Assembly (NCBI GenBank): GCA_938091715.1
Contig: CALKMT010000163.1
Coordinates: forward strand, 1-7,286
Source: an uncultured Litorivicinus sp.
GTDB lineage: Bacteria > Pseudomonadota > Gammaproteobacteria > Pseudomonadales > Litorivicinaceae
DNA: 7,286 nt
Direction: 5' to 3'
Made by a program: the position numbers and the translations under genes. Of this stretch, positions 6,840 through 7,286 are shown piece by piece; the first letter of the stretch is position 1; each line of letters begins with the position of its first letter. The notes under the pieces were generated by a model, which saw only the letters and a program-made list of their open reading frames with translations, made no database searches and was not told where the DNA came from.

Positions 6840-7272
6840 CGATGTTGTCCATGTCCTTCCAGGGTGCGGCGGGATTGAGTGCATCGCCCGCTTGCAGCAG
6901 CTCGATGCTGATCCCATCCGGAGAGCGCACAAAGGCCATGTGGCCGTCCCTTGGGGGGCGCAATATCGTGACGCCGCCGTCCTGCAATCGCTGGCACGAC
7001 TGATAAATGTTGTCGACCCGGTAAGCCAGGTGGCCGAATGCGCGCCCTGGCTTTGGGTACTCCTCGGGATCCCAGTTGTGGGTAAGCTCAATCATTGGGG
7101 CCCGGTCCGATTGGGCGCGCTCCACATCCTCTGGCGCGGCCAAAAAAATGAGCGTAAACCGGCCTTTATCATTGTCGTATCGACTGACCTCGACCAGTCC
7201 GAGCAAATCGCAATAAAAATGCAAGGACGCGTCCAAATTCTGCACGCGAACCATAGTGTGTAAGTATCTCAT
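6829..7272 (-). CDS. gloA: Lactoylglutathione lyase (glyoxalase I), VOC family
   Basis: Probably converts the hemithioacetal of methylglyoxal and glutathione to S-lactoylglutathione in the cytoplasm, the first step of methylglyoxal detoxification. The 147 residues hold two VOC beta-alpha-beta-beta-beta modules. The four metal ligands expected of GloA are visible: His5 (LHTMVRV), Glu62 (IELTHNW), His81 (FGHLAYRV) and Glu124 (ISIELLQ). Arg9 matches a glutathione-contacting residue of E. coli GloA. The short spacing without the eukaryotic insert suggests the Ni/Co-activated bacterial class. Compared with the 135-residue E. coli enzyme it has a longer C-terminal tail (GDALNPAAPWKDMDNIGDW), seen in some proteobacterial VOC proteins whose substrate is untested, so a related thiol adduct is possible. 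The ATG is preceded by a strong Shine-Dalgarno. It is the first gene of the leftward cluster, and its promoter lies beyond the window edge. Confidence 0.85.
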   Translation of the reverse strand: MRYLHTMVRVQNLDASLHFYCDLLGLVEVSRYDNDKGRFTLIFLAAPEDVERAQSDRAPMIELTHNWDPEEYPKPGRAFGHLAYRVDNIYQSCQRLQDGGVTILRPPRDGHMAFVRSPDGISIELLQAGDALNPAAPWKDMDNIGDW

Positions 7273-7277
7273 CGTTG

Positions 7278-7283
7278 CTCCTT
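7278..7283 (-). promoter_or_regulatory. Ribosome binding site of gloA
   Basis: On the minus strand AAGGAG stands five bases before the ATG at 7272, within an AAAGGAGC run. This is near-consensus and confirms the gloA start. Confidence 0.85.
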
Positions 7284-7286
7284 TAA

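Noticed and set aside
6840..7091. N-terminal extension of the EamA exporter by 84 residues
   Set aside because: It is a frame-shifted reading of gloA, not hydrophobic like the rest, and the family length fits the GTG at 6839.

Overview
The window is a gene-dense bacterial chromosomal segment of moderately high GC with ordinary housekeeping-type genes, almost no intergenic DNA and nothing visibly mobile. The E. coli-class dihydroorotase (PyrC), the hybrid malic enzyme (MaeB), the short GloA-class glyoxalase and the LrgA/LrgB pair together suggest a proteobacterium, most likely a gammaproteobacterium with a compact genome. A marine lineage would fit, but the genus cannot be fixed from the sequence alone.

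Layout. (1) Positions 40-2313, minus strand: maeB, an NADP-type malic enzyme fused to a phosphotransacetylase-like C-terminal domain. (2) Positions 2314-2396: an 83-base divergent intergenic region that must hold the start signals for maeB and for the rightward gene cluster. (3) Positions 2397-5525, plus strand: a tight five-gene cluster. It encodes an unrecognised small membrane-anchored protein, a purine phosphoribosyltransferase of the yeast Hpt1/Xpt1 type, LrgA, LrgB and PyrC. Gaps are 30, 0, -8 and 14 bases, so co-transcription and translational coupling are likely. (4) Positions 5486-7272, minus strand: a three-gene cluster transcribed toward pyrC in the order gloA, an EamA/YddG-like exporter, then a DUF1643 protein. 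Consecutive genes overlap, and the last runs 40 bases into the 3' end of pyrC on the opposite strand.

Functionally, the rightward cluster mixes nucleotide metabolism (purine salvage and de novo pyrimidine synthesis) with an LrgAB membrane system. Characterised LrgAB relatives move small carboxylates such as pyruvate or glycolate, and the divergent malic enzyme makes pyruvate, so a metabolic link is conceivable but unproven. The leftward cluster combines methylglyoxal detoxification with a putative metabolite exporter and a protein of unknown function. I see no CRISPR array, insertion sequence, prophage, toxin-antitoxin pair, tRNA, rRNA or clear riboswitch. The most distinctive items are the eukaryote-like phosphoribosyltransferase, the DUF1643 gene wedged between two overlaps with no in-frame ATG start, and the orphan first gene of the rightward cluster.
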